64,000 bases of DNA from Streptomyces lunaelactis (GCF_003054555.1 NZ_CP026304.1:7874001-7938000); one strand, 5' to 3'; positions 52,686 to 62,183 are shown, numbered from the stretch's first letter. Translations and numbers: made by a program. Notes: generated from the letters alone by a model not told the origin.

Positions 52686-53780
52686 ATGCCTCAGGCCACC
52701 GCCACCCTCGCGGCCCCCGCACCCGCGCCACCCGCCCCCGGCGCTGGGGCGCGGCGAGGCGCCGGGAGCGACTTCGCACCGCTCCTGCGGACCGTGAGGG
52801 AGCAAGGTCTCCTCGAGCGCCGCGCAGGCTGGTACGCCCGTGGCATCATCGTGAATCTTCTCGGCCTCGCCGCCGTGATCACGGGCATGGCCCTGATCGG
52901 CGGCTCGTGGTGGGTGCTGCTGTTCGCACCGCTGCTGGCCGTCCTGTCCGCCCGTACGGCCTTCTTCGGCCATGACGCCGGACACGCGCAGATCACCGGC
53001 GACCGCCGCAAGAGCCGCGCCATCCAGCTCGTCCACGCCAACCTGTTGCTCGGCATGAGCCAGGAATGGTGGAACGACAAGCACAACCGGCACCACGCCA
53101 ACCCGAACCACATAGAGAAGGACCCCGATGTCGCGGCCGACATCCTGGTCTTCACGCAGAAGCAGGCCACGGGCCGTGCCGGCTTCCGTGGCCGGCTCAC
53201 CCGCCACCAGGCCTGGCTGTTCTTCCCGCTGACCACCCTCGAGGGCATCGCGCTGAAGATCTACGGATTCCAGGCCGTGTTCTCCAAGGAGGCGCGCACC
53301 CGCCAGACCACCCGCGAGCGCGCCGTCGAAGGCCTGCTGCTCATCGCGCATGCCGCCGCCTACGTCACCCTGCTGCTGACCACCATGGCCCTGGGCCACG
53401 CCGTGGTCTTCGCGCTCATTCACCAGATGCTCCTCGGACTCCACCTCGGAATGGCCTTCGCGCCGAACCACAAGGGGATGGAGATGGCCGACGAGGAGAG
53501 CGGCCAGGGCTGGGGGCATCTGCGCCGGCAGGTCCTCACCTCGCGCAACATTCGCGGCGGCCTCGTCACGGACTGGTTCCTCGGCGGACTCAACTACCAG
53601 ATCGAGCACCATCTCTTCCCGAGCATGCCGCGTCCCCACCTGCGGCTCGCCCAGCCGTTGGTGCGGGCCCACTGCCGCTCGCTCGGCGTCACCTACACCG
53701 AGACGGGGCTGATCGACTCGTACCGGCAGGCACTGACTCATATGCACGAGGTCGGCGAACCGCTGCGCGCCGACGCATAG
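52686..53780 (+). CDS. Fatty acid desaturase (acyl-lipid type)
   Basis: A 364-residue integral membrane desaturase from ATG 52686. The three His boxes are HDAGH near 97, HNRHH near 138 and QIEHH near 310, the last with Q as in front-end (delta-5/6/9-like) acyl-lipid desaturases. Hydrophobic pairs lie near 57-90 and 220-260. It inserts a double bond in membrane acyl chains, often in response to cold. It is divergent from the SNF2 gene and followed at 68 bp by a small membrane protein. No cytochrome b5 domain is fused. Confidence 0.93.
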   Translation: MPQATATLAAPAPAPPAPGAGARRGAGSDFAPLLRTVREQGLLERRAGWYARGIIVNLLGLAAVITGMALIGGSWWVLLFAPLLAVLSARTAFFGHDAGHAQITGDRRKSRAIQLVHANLLLGMSQEWWNDKHNRHHANPNHIEKDPDVAADILVFTQKQATGRAGFRGRLTRHQAWLFFPLTTLEGIALKIYGFQAVFSKEARTRQTTRERAVEGLLLIAHAAAYVTLLLTTMALGHAVVFALIHQMLLGLHLGMAFAPNHKGMEMADEESGQGWGHLRRQVLTSRNIRGGLVTDWFLGGLNYQIEHHLFPSMPRPHLRLAQPLVRAHCRSLGVTYTETGLIDSYRQALTHMHEVGEPLRADA

Positions 53781-53848
53781 TGGAACCGTGGGGCGCGTGC
53801 GCGCGTTCTCACAGCAGGAGCGGCCACGGCCGCGGAGGAGGCGTCGAG

Positions 53849-54031
53849 ATGTCGACACGTACAAAGATCGTGATAGGGGGAGTGGCCGTAGGCCTGCTCC
53901 TGTGGCCGTTGATCGGCTTCTGGCTGTCGCTGCTGGTGGTGCTCGGTGTGCCGGCGGTGGCGTATCTGACACTTGACCCCAGCCAGCGCCGCAGGCTCCG
54001 CCGTATCTCCCGCAAGGAGATCGGCCGCTGA
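53849..54031 (+). CDS. Small membrane protein
   Basis: A 60-residue protein from ATG 53849 (GGAGGAG 8 bp before). KIVIGGVAVGLLLWPLIGFW and LSLLVVLGVPAVAYLTLD make one or two membrane helices; the tail SQRRRLRRISRKEIGR is strongly basic and should stay in the cytoplasm. It has the composition of a real gene and lies just after the desaturase. Function unknown. Confidence 0.75.
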   Translation: MSTRTKIVIGGVAVGLLLWPLIGFWLSLLVVLGVPAVAYLTLDPSQRRRLRRISRKEIGR

Positions 54032-54130
54032 CCGGGGCTCCCTGAGCCGGATTCCCTGACTGGAGCTCCCTGACCGTGCCGGTATAGGGTCGGAAACGAT
54101 CACTGGTTCGGGAGAGGGGAGCTCCACGTG

Positions 54131-54673
54131 ATGGGTGCAGCGGTCACGACGGTCAGCAGCAACGGCGAGTACTCGTTCACCAAGCCGAACCGGGACAGCA
54201 TCACGCTGCTGGCCGGACTCGGGGTGGCGGGGGACGTCCACGCGGGGGTGACGGTCAAGCACCGATCCCGGGTCGCGCAGGACCCGACCCAGCCGAATCT
54301 GCGTCAGGTCCATCTCATCCACCAAGAGCTCTTCGCGGAGCTGGCGGAGGCCGGTTTCGAGGTCGCCCCCGGCGACCTCGGCGAGAACATCACGACCAGC
54401 GGCATCGACCTGCTCGCACTGCCCACGGGCACGGTGCTGCGGCTCGGCGAGGAAGCGGTCGTGGAGGTCACGGGCCTGCGCAATCCGTGCCTGCAGATCG
54501 ACGCTTTCCAGGACGGTCTGCTCAAGCAGGTCGTGGGCAGGGACGAAGCCGGCGAGATCGTACGCAAGGCGGGGATCATGAGCGTCGTCAGGGCGGGCGG
54601 AGTGATCCGGCCCGGCGACCCGATCACCGTCGAGCTGCCGACCGGGGCGCACCGGCCGCTCGAGCGGGTCTGA
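54131..54673 (+). CDS. MOSC domain protein
   Basis: A 180-residue MOSC domain protein. ATG 54131 is preceded by GGGAG; a GTG at 54128 is in frame directly before it. Typical features are GLGVAGDVHAGVTVKHRSRV, VHLIHQELFAEL, GDLGENITTSGIDL, and the conserved Cys in TGLRNPCLQIDAFQDGL. MOSC domains transfer or bind sulfur in molybdenum cofactor-linked enzymes. It has no beta-barrel partner domain, so it is a stand-alone member. Confidence 0.93.
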   Translation: MGAAVTTVSSNGEYSFTKPNRDSITLLAGLGVAGDVHAGVTVKHRSRVAQDPTQPNLRQVHLIHQELFAELAEAGFEVAPGDLGENITTSGIDLLALPTGTVLRLGEEAVVEVTGLRNPCLQIDAFQDGLLKQVVGRDEAGEIVRKAGIMSVVRAGGVIRPGDPITVELPTGAHRPLERV

Positions 54674-54763
54674 GCGGCCACGGGGAAGCCCGGGCGGCGT
54701 TCGCGGGCCGATGGCTGTCGCCTGGCTGCGTTGTCGTCAGTCGCCGACGCTCCGCGTGGACTC

Positions 54764-54786
54764 TCCCCCTGCCTTCGGCGGGGGGA
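54764..54786. terminator. Common C-run/G-run hairpin between convergent genes
   Basis: TCCCCCTGCC and GGCGGGGGGA pair with one wobble around TTC. It lies between the MOSC gene and the convergent gene ending at 54936 and may end both. Similar hairpins (around 54789-54855 too) are frequent in Streptomyces intergenic DNA. Confidence 0.5.
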
Positions 54787-54935
54787 CCCCCATCCTCCGC
54801 CTTGCCGGACTCGGCCCTCCCCCGTAGCCCTGCGGACACGGGGGTGCCCCCACCTTCAACCACCCGGACTTCCCCGACACCGCTTAGGCCCTGTCCGGCC
54901 TCGAGTCCGAGGTGCGAGGTGTTGCTCGGGCCGGT

Positions 54936-55790
54936 TCAGGCGGGGCGTACGGCGATCTTGTCGAGTGATTCGAGCAGCCCCGGGAGCTCGGGTCCCCGGC
55001 CCACCGGCAGCACCTCGCACGGCTCGTCGTCCAGGAGCACAAAAGCGATGTCGTCGGTCCTGGCGACCATGGACCAGCCAGGACCGTCGGCCCGCAGGGT
55101 CCGCGCTCCGTTCGGGGCGAAACTGGAGCGGACCCGTCCGGTCGGCGGGGCCGACTCCAGATACTCGCGCGCCTCCTTCAGCGCGCGCCGCACACCCGCA
55201 TGACCCGCCTTCGGTTCCGGTTTCGGTTCCTCTTTCCGGTCGCCCTCGGACGTGCCGGAGACATCCGACGTGTCCGGAGTGGCCGAGGCGCCGATCATCT
55301 CGTCGTCGCCGATCTGTTGCCGCCACTGCGCCCACTGGAGCGCGATCTCGTCCGCCCCGAGCCGGCGCTGCGCAGGCCCCCAGCCATCCGGGTCGGGCGG
55401 CGCCAGCGGCGGCCGGTCGCCCTCCTCGGGCGCTGGATCGTGCGGTGCGGGCACGCCGGGCGCGGCGACCGCGACTGCCAGCGGCCAGCCGGGCAGCGCG
55501 GCGATCATCGTGCGCTCGCCGGGCGACAGGTCGTACTCCATGCCGCAGTCCCAGGACGCGATCGCGACGGCGACCAGCGACACATCGTCGACGACGACCG
55601 TCCACCGGGCGCCCTCGGAGTCCTGGCCGAGCACCAGCCCGTACCCCTCGGCGCAAGGCTCGAGGTTCAGCGCCGCGCACGCGGCCGGGAAGTCGTCGCC
55701 GAGCACGCTCGGGAACTGCGCCGGCGTCAGCAGCACTGCGGTCAGCACATACAGCGCGTCCTCGTCGACGGCGTCATCCGTCCCGCCCAC
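54936..55790 (-). CDS. Hypothetical protein
   Basis: A 284-residue protein I cannot place in a family. It has an alpha-beta N-terminal half (LYVLTAVLLTPAQFPSVLGD, GYGLVLGQDSEGARWTVVVD), a Pro/Asp/Glu-rich linker at about 125-205, and a compact C-terminal part (REYLESAPPTGRVRSSFAPN, AFVLLDDEPCEVLPVGRGPE). Codon bias is typical, so it is a real gene. No signal peptide or membrane segment is seen. Confidence 0.8.
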   Translation of the reverse strand: MGGTDDAVDEDALYVLTAVLLTPAQFPSVLGDDFPAACAALNLEPCAEGYGLVLGQDSEGARWTVVVDDVSLVAVAIASWDCGMEYDLSPGERTMIAALPGWPLAVAVAAPGVPAPHDPAPEEGDRPPLAPPDPDGWGPAQRRLGADEIALQWAQWRQQIGDDEMIGASATPDTSDVSGTSEGDRKEEPKPEPKAGHAGVRRALKEAREYLESAPPTGRVRSSFAPNGARTLRADGPGWSMVARTDDIAFVLLDDEPCEVLPVGRGPELPGLLESLDKIAVRPA

Positions 55791-55938
55791 AGCACCCTCC
55801 CTGTCCCGATCGTTCGTCGGCGCACCTTAACCAGTGGGTAACCCTGTCGTCGAGTGCCTCAGGGCAGGAAAATGCTCCGGTCTGACCGGCCGGTGCCAGG
55901 CGGGCGGGCAGGGTGTCGGGCGGCGGGCAGGCCGGGTG

Positions 55939-56235
55939 TCAGGCGGCGGGCAGTCCCAGGAGACTGCGTGCCACGGTCTGCGGGGACTCGTCCCGCTCGC
56001 GGGCGAGGGCGATGACCGCGCGGCAGGCCAGTTCGTTGACGCCGAAGCTGAGCGCCTCGGGGGACACCCAGGTCACCGCCTCGTCGATCTGCTCCTGGTC
56101 CTCCTCCGCGCACCCCGACACATAGACCGCCGCGGCCTCGAAGATGTTGTGCTGCCGGGCCGGGGGCCGGACGACCGGCACGTCCTCGGGCCGGTTCGCG
56201 ACGAACTTGCGGAGCCTGCGGATTCTGTTGAACAC
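55939..56235 (-). CDS. Small hypothetical protein
   Basis: About 98 residues from GTG 56235 (AAGGTGG 5 bp before); earlier starts at 56289 or 56319 are possible. The N-terminus is basic (FNRIRRLRKFVANRP), followed by an acidic, helical domain (AAAVYVSGCAEEDQEQIDEA, ACRAVIALARERDESPQTVA). No known domain; single-domain cytosolic protein. Confidence 0.65.
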   Translation of the reverse strand: MFNRIRRLRKFVANRPEDVPVVRPPARQHNIFEAAAVYVSGCAEEDQEQIDEAVTWVSPEALSFGVNELACRAVIALARERDESPQTVARSLLGLPAA

Positions 56236-56340
56236 CCGGACCACCTTCCCCCAGTGCGGCGGCTGCCGCCGATCATCCAAGTTTCGCATCCCTGCGCGGA
56301 GTTGGAACAGAGGTGGCAAAGCGGCCGAAACGGGAGGCGC

Positions 56341-56940
56341 TCAGTCCTGACGGACGGCGACAGCGAGGAAGCGGGAGTCCTCGTCCACGTACGAGGTCAG
56401 CCGCCAGCCCGAACCGGTCAGCAGGGCGCGGAGCCTGGGCTCGGCGCGCAGATCGTCCTCGCTGATCTGCCGGCCCTGGCGGGTGGCGAGGGCCGCCCTG
56501 CCGATGGGGTGGAACAGCGCCAGCCGCCCGCCCGGCCGCACCACCCGTCGCAACTCCCGTACATTCGCCTCGGGTTGAGGAAGATGGGCGATAAGGCCCG
56601 CGGCGAACACCGCGTCGAGCGACTCCGTACGCAGCGGCAGCCGGGCCACATCGGCGAGCAGCAGCAGTCCGCTGCCCCCGCGCCCGGCGCGCAGCGCGGC
56701 ATCCAGCATCGCGGGCGTCAGATCGGCCCCGAGCACAGTGCCCCGCGGTCCCACGGCGGACCTCAGCGGGGGAAGGGCGCGACCGGTGCCGCAGCCCGCG
56801 TCGAGTACGGCGTCGCCGGGCCGCAGCCCCAGCTCGGCGACGGCGGCGGCGTAGGCCGGACCGTCGCCGGCGAAGCGTGTGTCCCAGTCCGCGGCGCGGG
56901 CGCTGAAGAATTCCTGCACATGCGTGTGGTCGTCGGCCAT
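56341..56940 (-). CDS. Class I SAM-dependent methyltransferase
   Basis: A 199-residue methyltransferase. Motif I is VLDAGCGTG near 46, the acidic loop is VLGADLTPAMLDAAL, motif II/III region is ADVARLPLRTESLDAVFAAG, and LRRVVRPGGRLALFHP is the usual post-motif. It belongs to the Methyltransf_11/UbiE-like group and acts on a small molecule. Divergent from the MHYT gene at 57091, with 150 bp between. Confidence 0.92.
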   Translation of the reverse strand: MADDHTHVQEFFSARAADWDTRFAGDGPAYAAAVAELGLRPGDAVLDAGCGTGRALPPLRSAVGPRGTVLGADLTPAMLDAALRAGRGGSGLLLLADVARLPLRTESLDAVFAAGLIAHLPQPEANVRELRRVVRPGGRLALFHPIGRAALATRQGRQISEDDLRAEPRLRALLTGSGWRLTSYVDEDSRFLAVAVRQD

Positions 56941-57090
56941 GAGGACATGATCCCTCAGCCATCAGGCGACCGTACGGTGCACACGTTCGAGCGCGGCACG
57001 ATCGTTCTGACACCTCTCTCTGTCATATTCCATCAGCTTTCGAAATGCGCCCCAGGCGCACGCCCCCTTTGGGTCTAGCGTCGCTGAGCC

Positions 57091-57945
57091 ATGGGACACC
57101 TGGACCACGCCGCCTTCGGTTTGCTGACACCCGTGCTGTCGTACGCGATGGCCGTCATCGGCGCCGCCCTCGGGCTGCGCTGTACCGTGCGCGCGCTCGG
57201 CACGAGCGGACGCTCCCGCCGGAACTGGCTGATCACCGCCGCGTCCGCGATCGGCACCGGCATCTGGACGATGCACTTCGTCGCCATGCTCGGCTTCGCC
57301 GTACGCGGCACCGACATCCGCTACAACGTGCCGCTGACCATCCTCAGCCTGCTCGTCGCCATGCTGGTCGTCGGCGCCGGAGTCTTCTGCGTCGGCTACG
57401 GCTTCGGCCGGGACCGGGTCACCGCCCTGCTGGTCGGCGGCCTCACCACCGGGCTCGGCGTCGCCAGCATGCACTACCTGGGCATGGCCGCCCTGCGACT
57501 GCACGGCTCCGTGCACTACGACCCGCTGCTCGTCGCGCTGTCCGTCGGCATCGCCGTGGTCGCGGCGACCGCGGCCCTGTGGGCGGCGCTCAACATCAAG
57601 TCGCCGATCGCTGTCGCCGTCGCCTCGCTCGTCATGGGAGCGGCGGTCAGCAGCATGCACTACACCGGAATGCTCGCGGTCAGCGTGCAGGTCGAGCCGT
57701 CCGGTGGCGAACTGCCCGGGGCCACGGCGATGCAGTTCATCTTCCCCCTCGCCGTCGGCCTCGGGTCCTATCTCTTCGTCACCTCGGCCTTTGTCGCGCT
57801 CTCCCCGACGGAGCGCGAGCGCGCCGCCTACACCTCGGCCGAGCGGCCGGCCGAAGCCGTGCCCGCGGCAGCCGCTACCGCCCCCGCGGCCCGTCCCGCG
57901 AGCACCACCAACGTCACCAACATCACCACCAACGCCACCGCCTAG
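57091..57945 (+). CDS. MHYT-domain membrane sensor protein
   Basis: A 284-residue protein with seven or so membrane helices. The three metal-site motifs of the MHYT domain are visible: WTMHFVAM near 60, ASMHYLGM near 127 and SSMHYTGM near 190, each Met-His at a helix end. MHYT domains are thought to bind copper and sense oxygen, CO or NO. The C-terminus is a Pro/Ala/Thr-rich tail without GGDEF or kinase domain. It lies directly before the conservon and may feed a signal into it; that link is a guess. Confidence 0.93.
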   Translation: MGHLDHAAFGLLTPVLSYAMAVIGAALGLRCTVRALGTSGRSRRNWLITAASAIGTGIWTMHFVAMLGFAVRGTDIRYNVPLTILSLLVAMLVVGAGVFCVGYGFGRDRVTALLVGGLTTGLGVASMHYLGMAALRLHGSVHYDPLLVALSVGIAVVAATAALWAALNIKSPIAVAVASLVMGAAVSSMHYTGMLAVSVQVEPSGGELPGATAMQFIFPLAVGLGSYLFVTSAFVALSPTERERAAYTSAERPAEAVPAAAATAPAARPASTTNVTNITTNATA

Positions 57946-58051
57946 CCGGCCCGGCTGCGGCACCCCGAGCCCCGTATCCGGAACGAGGAGGCCATGCGCA
58001 CACCGCAGGACCCGGGCACTGACGCCCGCCCCGCTGCCACCCGCGCCCCCG

Positions 58052-60478
58052 GTGGCAACCCGAGGGCGGCGCGCGCACGCCGGGCCGCCCGCCGTCGAAC
58101 ACACCGGACAGGAACCGCGGGAGGGCATACCGCTGCCCCCGGCCCCGATACGAGAACGATGGCTGCTGCGCCCCGGGACCGTACGAGCGAAGATCATCTC
58201 CCTGCTGATGGTGCCCGTCGTCTCGCTGCTCGCCCTCTGGGGATTCGCCACCGTCACCACCGCCCAGGACGTCTCGCGACTGCGCCAGTTGCAGCGCGTC
58301 GACACCCAGGTCCGCGAACCCGTCAGCGACGCCGTCGTGGCCCTGCAGGCCGAACGGCGCGCGGCGGTACGACAGGTGGCCGCCCCGTCGCAGGAGCGCG
58401 CCGCCGCACTCCAGCAGGAGGCCCGGCGCACCGACGCCGCCGTGCAGCGGTTGCGCCTCGACGACCGGCACACGGTCGTCGCCGGCGGTGACGTCCCGGC
58501 CGCCGTCACAGGACGGCTCGCGGAATTCGTCACCCGCGTGGAGAAACTGCGCACCCTCCGCACCGCGGTCATCGGCCGCAAGGCCACCTGGGACGCGACT
58601 TACGAGCAGTACACCGGGTCCGTCACCGCCGCGTTCGGCGTCTTCGGCGCGCTCACCGGCATCCAGGACACCGGCCCCGGCTCCGACGCCCGCGTACTGC
58701 TCGAGTTCGCCCGGTCCGGCGAGATGCTCGCCCGCGAGGACGCACTCCTGACCTCGGCCCACCTCACCAGGTCCCTCGGCGCCGAACGGCTGCGGCTCTT
58801 CACCGGAGCCGTCTGGACCCGCAGGAGCCTCGCGGAATCGGCCGCCACCGACCTGCGCGGCCCGGAGCGCACCGCCTGGCGCGAACTCACCGCACAGAGC
58901 GCCTACCGGCAACTCCAGGCGGCCGAGGACAAGGTGCTCGCCGCCCCGGCCGGCCTCAAGGCGGCGGAGATCGTCCCGGCCACCGCCTGGGACACGGCAC
59001 ACACCGCCGTCAGCACCCGGCTGCGCGCCATCGAGACGGACGCCCGCCGCGTCGCCGCCGACAGGGCCGACCCCGTCTCCGGCGGCATCCTCACCCCGGC
59101 CGGAGCCGCCGTGCTCCTCGGACTCGCAGCAGTCGCCGCCTCCCTGGTCATCTCCGTACGCATCGGCCGCGCCCTCGTCGTGGAACTGATCAGCCTGCGC
59201 AACAGCGCCCTCGAGATCGCCCGGCACAAACTGCCGCACGCCATGCGCCGGTTGCGTACCGGCGAAGAGATCGACATCCAGGCCGAAGCCCCGCCGGGAC
59301 CGGCGGCCCAGGACGAGATCGGCCAGGTCGGTGAGGCGCTCGGAACCGTCCACCGGGCGGCACTGAGCGCCGCCGTCGAACGGGCCGAACTCGCCGGCAG
59401 CATCTCCGGCGTCTTCGTCAACCTCGCCCGCCGCAGCCAGATCCTGGTCCACCGCCAGCTCACCCTGCTCGACACCATGGAGCGCCGCGCCGACGACCCG
59501 AGCGAACTCGGCGACCTCTTCCGCCTCGACCACCTCACGACGCGTATGCGCCGGCACGCCGAAAGCCTGATCATCCTGTCCGGCGCCGCGCCCGGGCGCG
59601 CCTGGCGCATGCCCGTCCCGCTGACCAGTGTCGTACGAGCCGCGGTCTCCGAAATCGAGGACTACGCGCGCGTGGAGGTCCGGCAACTCCCCGAGACCGC
59701 CATCACCGGAGCGGCCGTGGCCGACGTCACCCATCTGCTGGCCGAACTCGTCGAGAACGCGGCACAGTTCTCCCCGCCGCACACCAAGGTGCGCGTCAGC
59801 GGTGAACCCGTCGGGAACGGCTACGCCCTCGAGATCGAGGACCGCGGCCTCGGCATGGGCAAGGAGGTGCTCACCGAAGCCAACCGCCGACTGGAGGAGT
59901 CGGAAGCCCTCGACCTCTTCGACAGCGACCGGCTCGGCCTCTTCGTCGTCAGCCGGCTCGCCCTGCGCCGCGAGATCAAGGTCCACTTGCGTACCTCTCC
60001 GTACGGCGGCACGACCGCGGTGGTACTCCTGCCGACCTCACTCCTGCAGAGCGCCCTCACCGTCCCGCCGGCCCCCCGCCCCGACCCGGCCGACGAGAAG
60101 CGCCCCGCCGCCGCCACCGAGCCGGTTCCGCGTACCAACGGCACACCCGTCCCGGCCGCCGCGCCCCGCCCGGTGCTCGAAGCACAGACAGAGACGCCTG
60201 TCCCGCCCGGCGTCACGTCGCTGCGCCTGCGCGGCGCCCCGCCGCAGACCCAGGACGGCGAACTCCCACGCCGGGTCAGGCAGGCGCACCTCGTCCCGCA
60301 ACTGCGCGAAGAGCCACCGGCCGAGGAGCCGGACGACCCGGCAGCAGACGACCACACCCCCGAACGCACCCCCGAACAAGTACGGGACCGCATGACGGCG
60401 TACCGCAACGGCTGGACCCGGGGCGGCGGCGCCGCACCCGGCACGGCCGCCCCCGGCAGCGAAGGAGCCGAAGCATGA
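58052..60478 (+). CDS. cvnA: Conservon sensor kinase-like protein CvnA
   Basis: About 808 residues. Membrane helices near 40-62 (KIISLLMVPVVSLLALWGFA) and 350-370 flank an extracytoplasmic nitrate/sensor-like helical domain. A cytoplasmic helix pair around LVHRQLTLLDTMERRAD and LDHLTTRMRRHAESLIILSG is the kinase dimer region, followed by a HATPase domain (LLAELVENAAQFSPPHTKVR) and a Pro-rich tail. The start is uncertain. GTG 58052 is in frame but lacks a ribosome site; ATG 57994 has GAGGAGG but is in another frame, so a frameshift near 58070 is possible. Its stop overlaps cvnB. Confidence 0.88.
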   Translation: MATRGRRAHAGPPAVEHTGQEPREGIPLPPAPIRERWLLRPGTVRAKIISLLMVPVVSLLALWGFATVTTAQDVSRLRQLQRVDTQVREPVSDAVVALQAERRAAVRQVAAPSQERAAALQQEARRTDAAVQRLRLDDRHTVVAGGDVPAAVTGRLAEFVTRVEKLRTLRTAVIGRKATWDATYEQYTGSVTAAFGVFGALTGIQDTGPGSDARVLLEFARSGEMLAREDALLTSAHLTRSLGAERLRLFTGAVWTRRSLAESAATDLRGPERTAWRELTAQSAYRQLQAAEDKVLAAPAGLKAAEIVPATAWDTAHTAVSTRLRAIETDARRVAADRADPVSGGILTPAGAAVLLGLAAVAASLVISVRIGRALVVELISLRNSALEIARHKLPHAMRRLRTGEEIDIQAEAPPGPAAQDEIGQVGEALGTVHRAALSAAVERAELAGSISGVFVNLARRSQILVHRQLTLLDTMERRADDPSELGDLFRLDHLTTRMRRHAESLIILSGAAPGRAWRMPVPLTSVVRAAVSEIEDYARVEVRQLPETAITGAAVADVTHLLAELVENAAQFSPPHTKVRVSGEPVGNGYALEIEDRGLGMGKEVLTEANRRLEESEALDLFDSDRLGLFVVSRLALRREIKVHLRTSPYGGTTAVVLLPTSLLQSALTVPPAPRPDPADEKRPAAATEPVPRTNGTPVPAAAPRPVLEAQTETPVPPGVTSLRLRGAPPQTQDGELPRRVRQAHLVPQLREEPPAEEPDDPAADDHTPERTPEQVRDRMTAYRNGWTRGGGAAPGTAAPGSEGAEA

Positions 60479-60894
60479 CCGAGCCCGAGTCAGCCGCCCG
60501 CCACCCCTTCGGCGACCTCGACTGGCTGCTGGACGACCTCGCACTGCGGGTCGCCGAAGTCCGCCACGCGGTCGTGCTCTCCAACGACGGCCTCCCGGTG
60601 GGCGCATCGACCGCACTCACCCGCGAGGACGCCGAGCACCTGGCCGCCGTCGCCTCCGGATTCCACAGCCTCGCCAAGGGCGCGGGCCGCCACTTCCACG
60701 CCGGGGGCGTGCGTCAGACGATGGTCGAGATGGACGACGGCTTCCTCTTCGTGGCGGCCGCGGGGGACGGCTCCTGCCTCGCCGTACTCACCTCCGTCGT
60801 CGCCGATATCGGCCTGATCGCCTACGAGATGGCCCGCCTCGTCAAGCGTGTCGGCGAGCATCTGCGGACCCCGCCGCGCATCATCGCGACGTGA
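60475..60894 (+). CDS. cvnB: Conservon roadblock/LC7 protein CvnB
   Basis: A 139-residue roadblock/LC7 protein: LDWLLDDLALRVAEVRHAVV, LSNDGLPVGASTALTREDAE and VVADIGLIAYEMARLVKRVG. It overlaps cvnA by 4 bp (ATGA) and cvnC by 4 bp (GTGA). In conservons CvnB binds the sensor and the GTPase CvnD, forming a membrane-linked signalling complex. Confidence 0.95.
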   Translation: MTEPESAARHPFGDLDWLLDDLALRVAEVRHAVVLSNDGLPVGASTALTREDAEHLAAVASGFHSLAKGAGRHFHAGGVRQTMVEMDDGFLFVAAAGDGSCLAVLTSVVADIGLIAYEMARLVKRVGEHLRTPPRIIAT

Positions 60895-61301
60895 CGGTCA
60901 TGACGGATACCGGCGATGTGAGCGGCAGCCAGTGGTACGACGCGGAAGCCGGCCCGCTCGTCCGCCCGTATGCGATGACCGGCGGGCGGACCAAGCCGGG
61001 CCCCAGCGACGTACGGTTCGACCTCATCGCGCTCGTCGACATCGCCGCCGACGCACCCGGCTCCGCCGAGGAGTCGCTCCTGGGGCCCGAACACCGCGCT
61101 CTGCTCACCCTCTGCCGAGCGGAGACCCAGTCCGTCGCGGAACTCGCCGCCGACGCCGATCTGCCCGTCGGTGTCGTACGCGTCCTCCTCGGCGATCTCC
61201 TCGAAGCGGGGTACGTGCGGGTCAGCCGACCCGTACCGCCCGCGCAGCTGCCCGACGAGAAGATCCTCAGGGAGGTGATCGAGGGACTGAGAGCTCTCTA
61301 G
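60891..61301 (+). CDS. cvnC: Conservon DUF742 protein CvnC
   Basis: A 136-residue DUF742 protein with LVRPYAMTGGRTKPGPSDVR and RFDLIALVD near the start and a winged-helix-like C-terminal half (SVAELAADADLPVGVVRVLL, GDLLEAGYVRVSRP). It starts at GTG 60891 overlapping the cvnB stop; ATG 60900 is an alternative. In usual conservons cvnD follows at once; here the next gene is a GNAT on the opposite strand. Confidence 0.94.
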   Translation: MTVMTDTGDVSGSQWYDAEAGPLVRPYAMTGGRTKPGPSDVRFDLIALVDIAADAPGSAEESLLGPEHRALLTLCRAETQSVAELAADADLPVGVVRVLLGDLLEAGYVRVSRPVPPAQLPDEKILREVIEGLRAL

Positions 61302-61312
61302 GTCCTGTCCGG

Positions 61313-61879
61313 TCAACCCGTCGAATTCAGCTCCCAGTCGGCCCTGGTCAGCGCGTACTCGACATCCCCGAGCCCGGAACCCTCGATCGTCTCGGGCCAC
61401 TCCTCGAAGAACGTCCGGACGTAGGTGAGACCCACCTTCTCCATCACACGCCGCGAACGGGCATTGACCGTCATGGTGTTCGCGGTCACCCGCTGCACGC
61501 CGAACTCCGTGAACCCCTTGCGGATCAGCGCGCGCGAACCTTCCGTCGCAAAGCCGCGGCCCCAGGCGGCTCTGGCGAGCCGGTATCCCAGTTCGGCCAC
61601 GGCCGCACTGTTCTCGTCCAGCGGCCGCAGTTCGAACCAGCCGACGAACTCCTTCGTGGTCCGTTCCTCGGCTGCCCAGAGAGCAGGGTTGCCGATACAC
61701 GGATAGCGATGCAGAAAGCGCGGCAGGGCATCGGTCCGGACAGCCTCCCGAGTGGTCGGCCGCCCGCCGTTGATGAAGCGCATGACCTCGGGATCGCTGT
61801 CGAGGTCCAGCAGACGGTCCACGTCGGCTTCGCCGAAGGGGCGAAGCGACAGACGCTCGGTCTCCAGAAAGTTGGCCAT
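61313..61879 (-). CDS. GNAT N-acetyltransferase (RimJ/RimL type)
   Basis: A 188-residue acetyltransferase starting MANFLETERLSLRPFGEADV. The acetyl-CoA loop R/Q-x-x-G-x-G/A is seen in LARAAWGRGFATEGSRALIR near 100, followed by VQRVTANTMTVNARSRRVME and VGLTYVRTF, all typical of the ribosomal-protein acetyltransferase-like group. Its 3' end is 12 bp from the cvnC stop. It sits between cvnC and cvnD in opposite orientation, breaking the usual conservon order. Confidence 0.93.
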   Translation of the reverse strand: MANFLETERLSLRPFGEADVDRLLDLDSDPEVMRFINGGRPTTREAVRTDALPRFLHRYPCIGNPALWAAEERTTKEFVGWFELRPLDENSAAVAELGYRLARAAWGRGFATEGSRALIRKGFTEFGVQRVTANTMTVNARSRRVMEKVGLTYVRTFFEEWPETIEGSGLGDVEYALTRADWELNSTG

Positions 61880-62183
61880 GATCCGATCCTCGACACCCTC
61901 GACCCCGTCCGCCAGCGAATATCCACCGTGCCCCGCCGCGGGGAATCGCCGTGGGCGCAGGCTTAATCGCTACAGAAGTGGGCATCGAATGGGCCCCTGA
62001 CGGTCACAACGCTCAAAAAGCGATCCCTTCCCTCGAGGCAGGGCCACGCTTGCCATGCTGACTGCTTACTGGCACGTACCAATGCTGAGAAACAGCTCGC
62101 CCCGAGACCTCAAAGACGGTCCTGACCTGCGAATTCACCGCCGGTCTCGATATCTTGAGGCTCACTCTTGAGAGAAGTGACCC

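Noticed and set aside
54674..54935. C- and G-rich runs as a small RNA gene
   Set aside because: They form common Streptomyces hairpins between convergent genes; there is no promoter or conserved structure beyond a terminator.
57994..58491. Separate small gene starting at the strong ribosome site before cvnA
   Set aside because: After about 25 plausible residues it becomes Arg-rich, and the cvnA frame carries the sense from there; a frameshifted cvnA start is more likely.
57923..59986. A 687-codon open frame on the minus strand
   Set aside because: Antisense shadow of cvnA; no recognisable motif.
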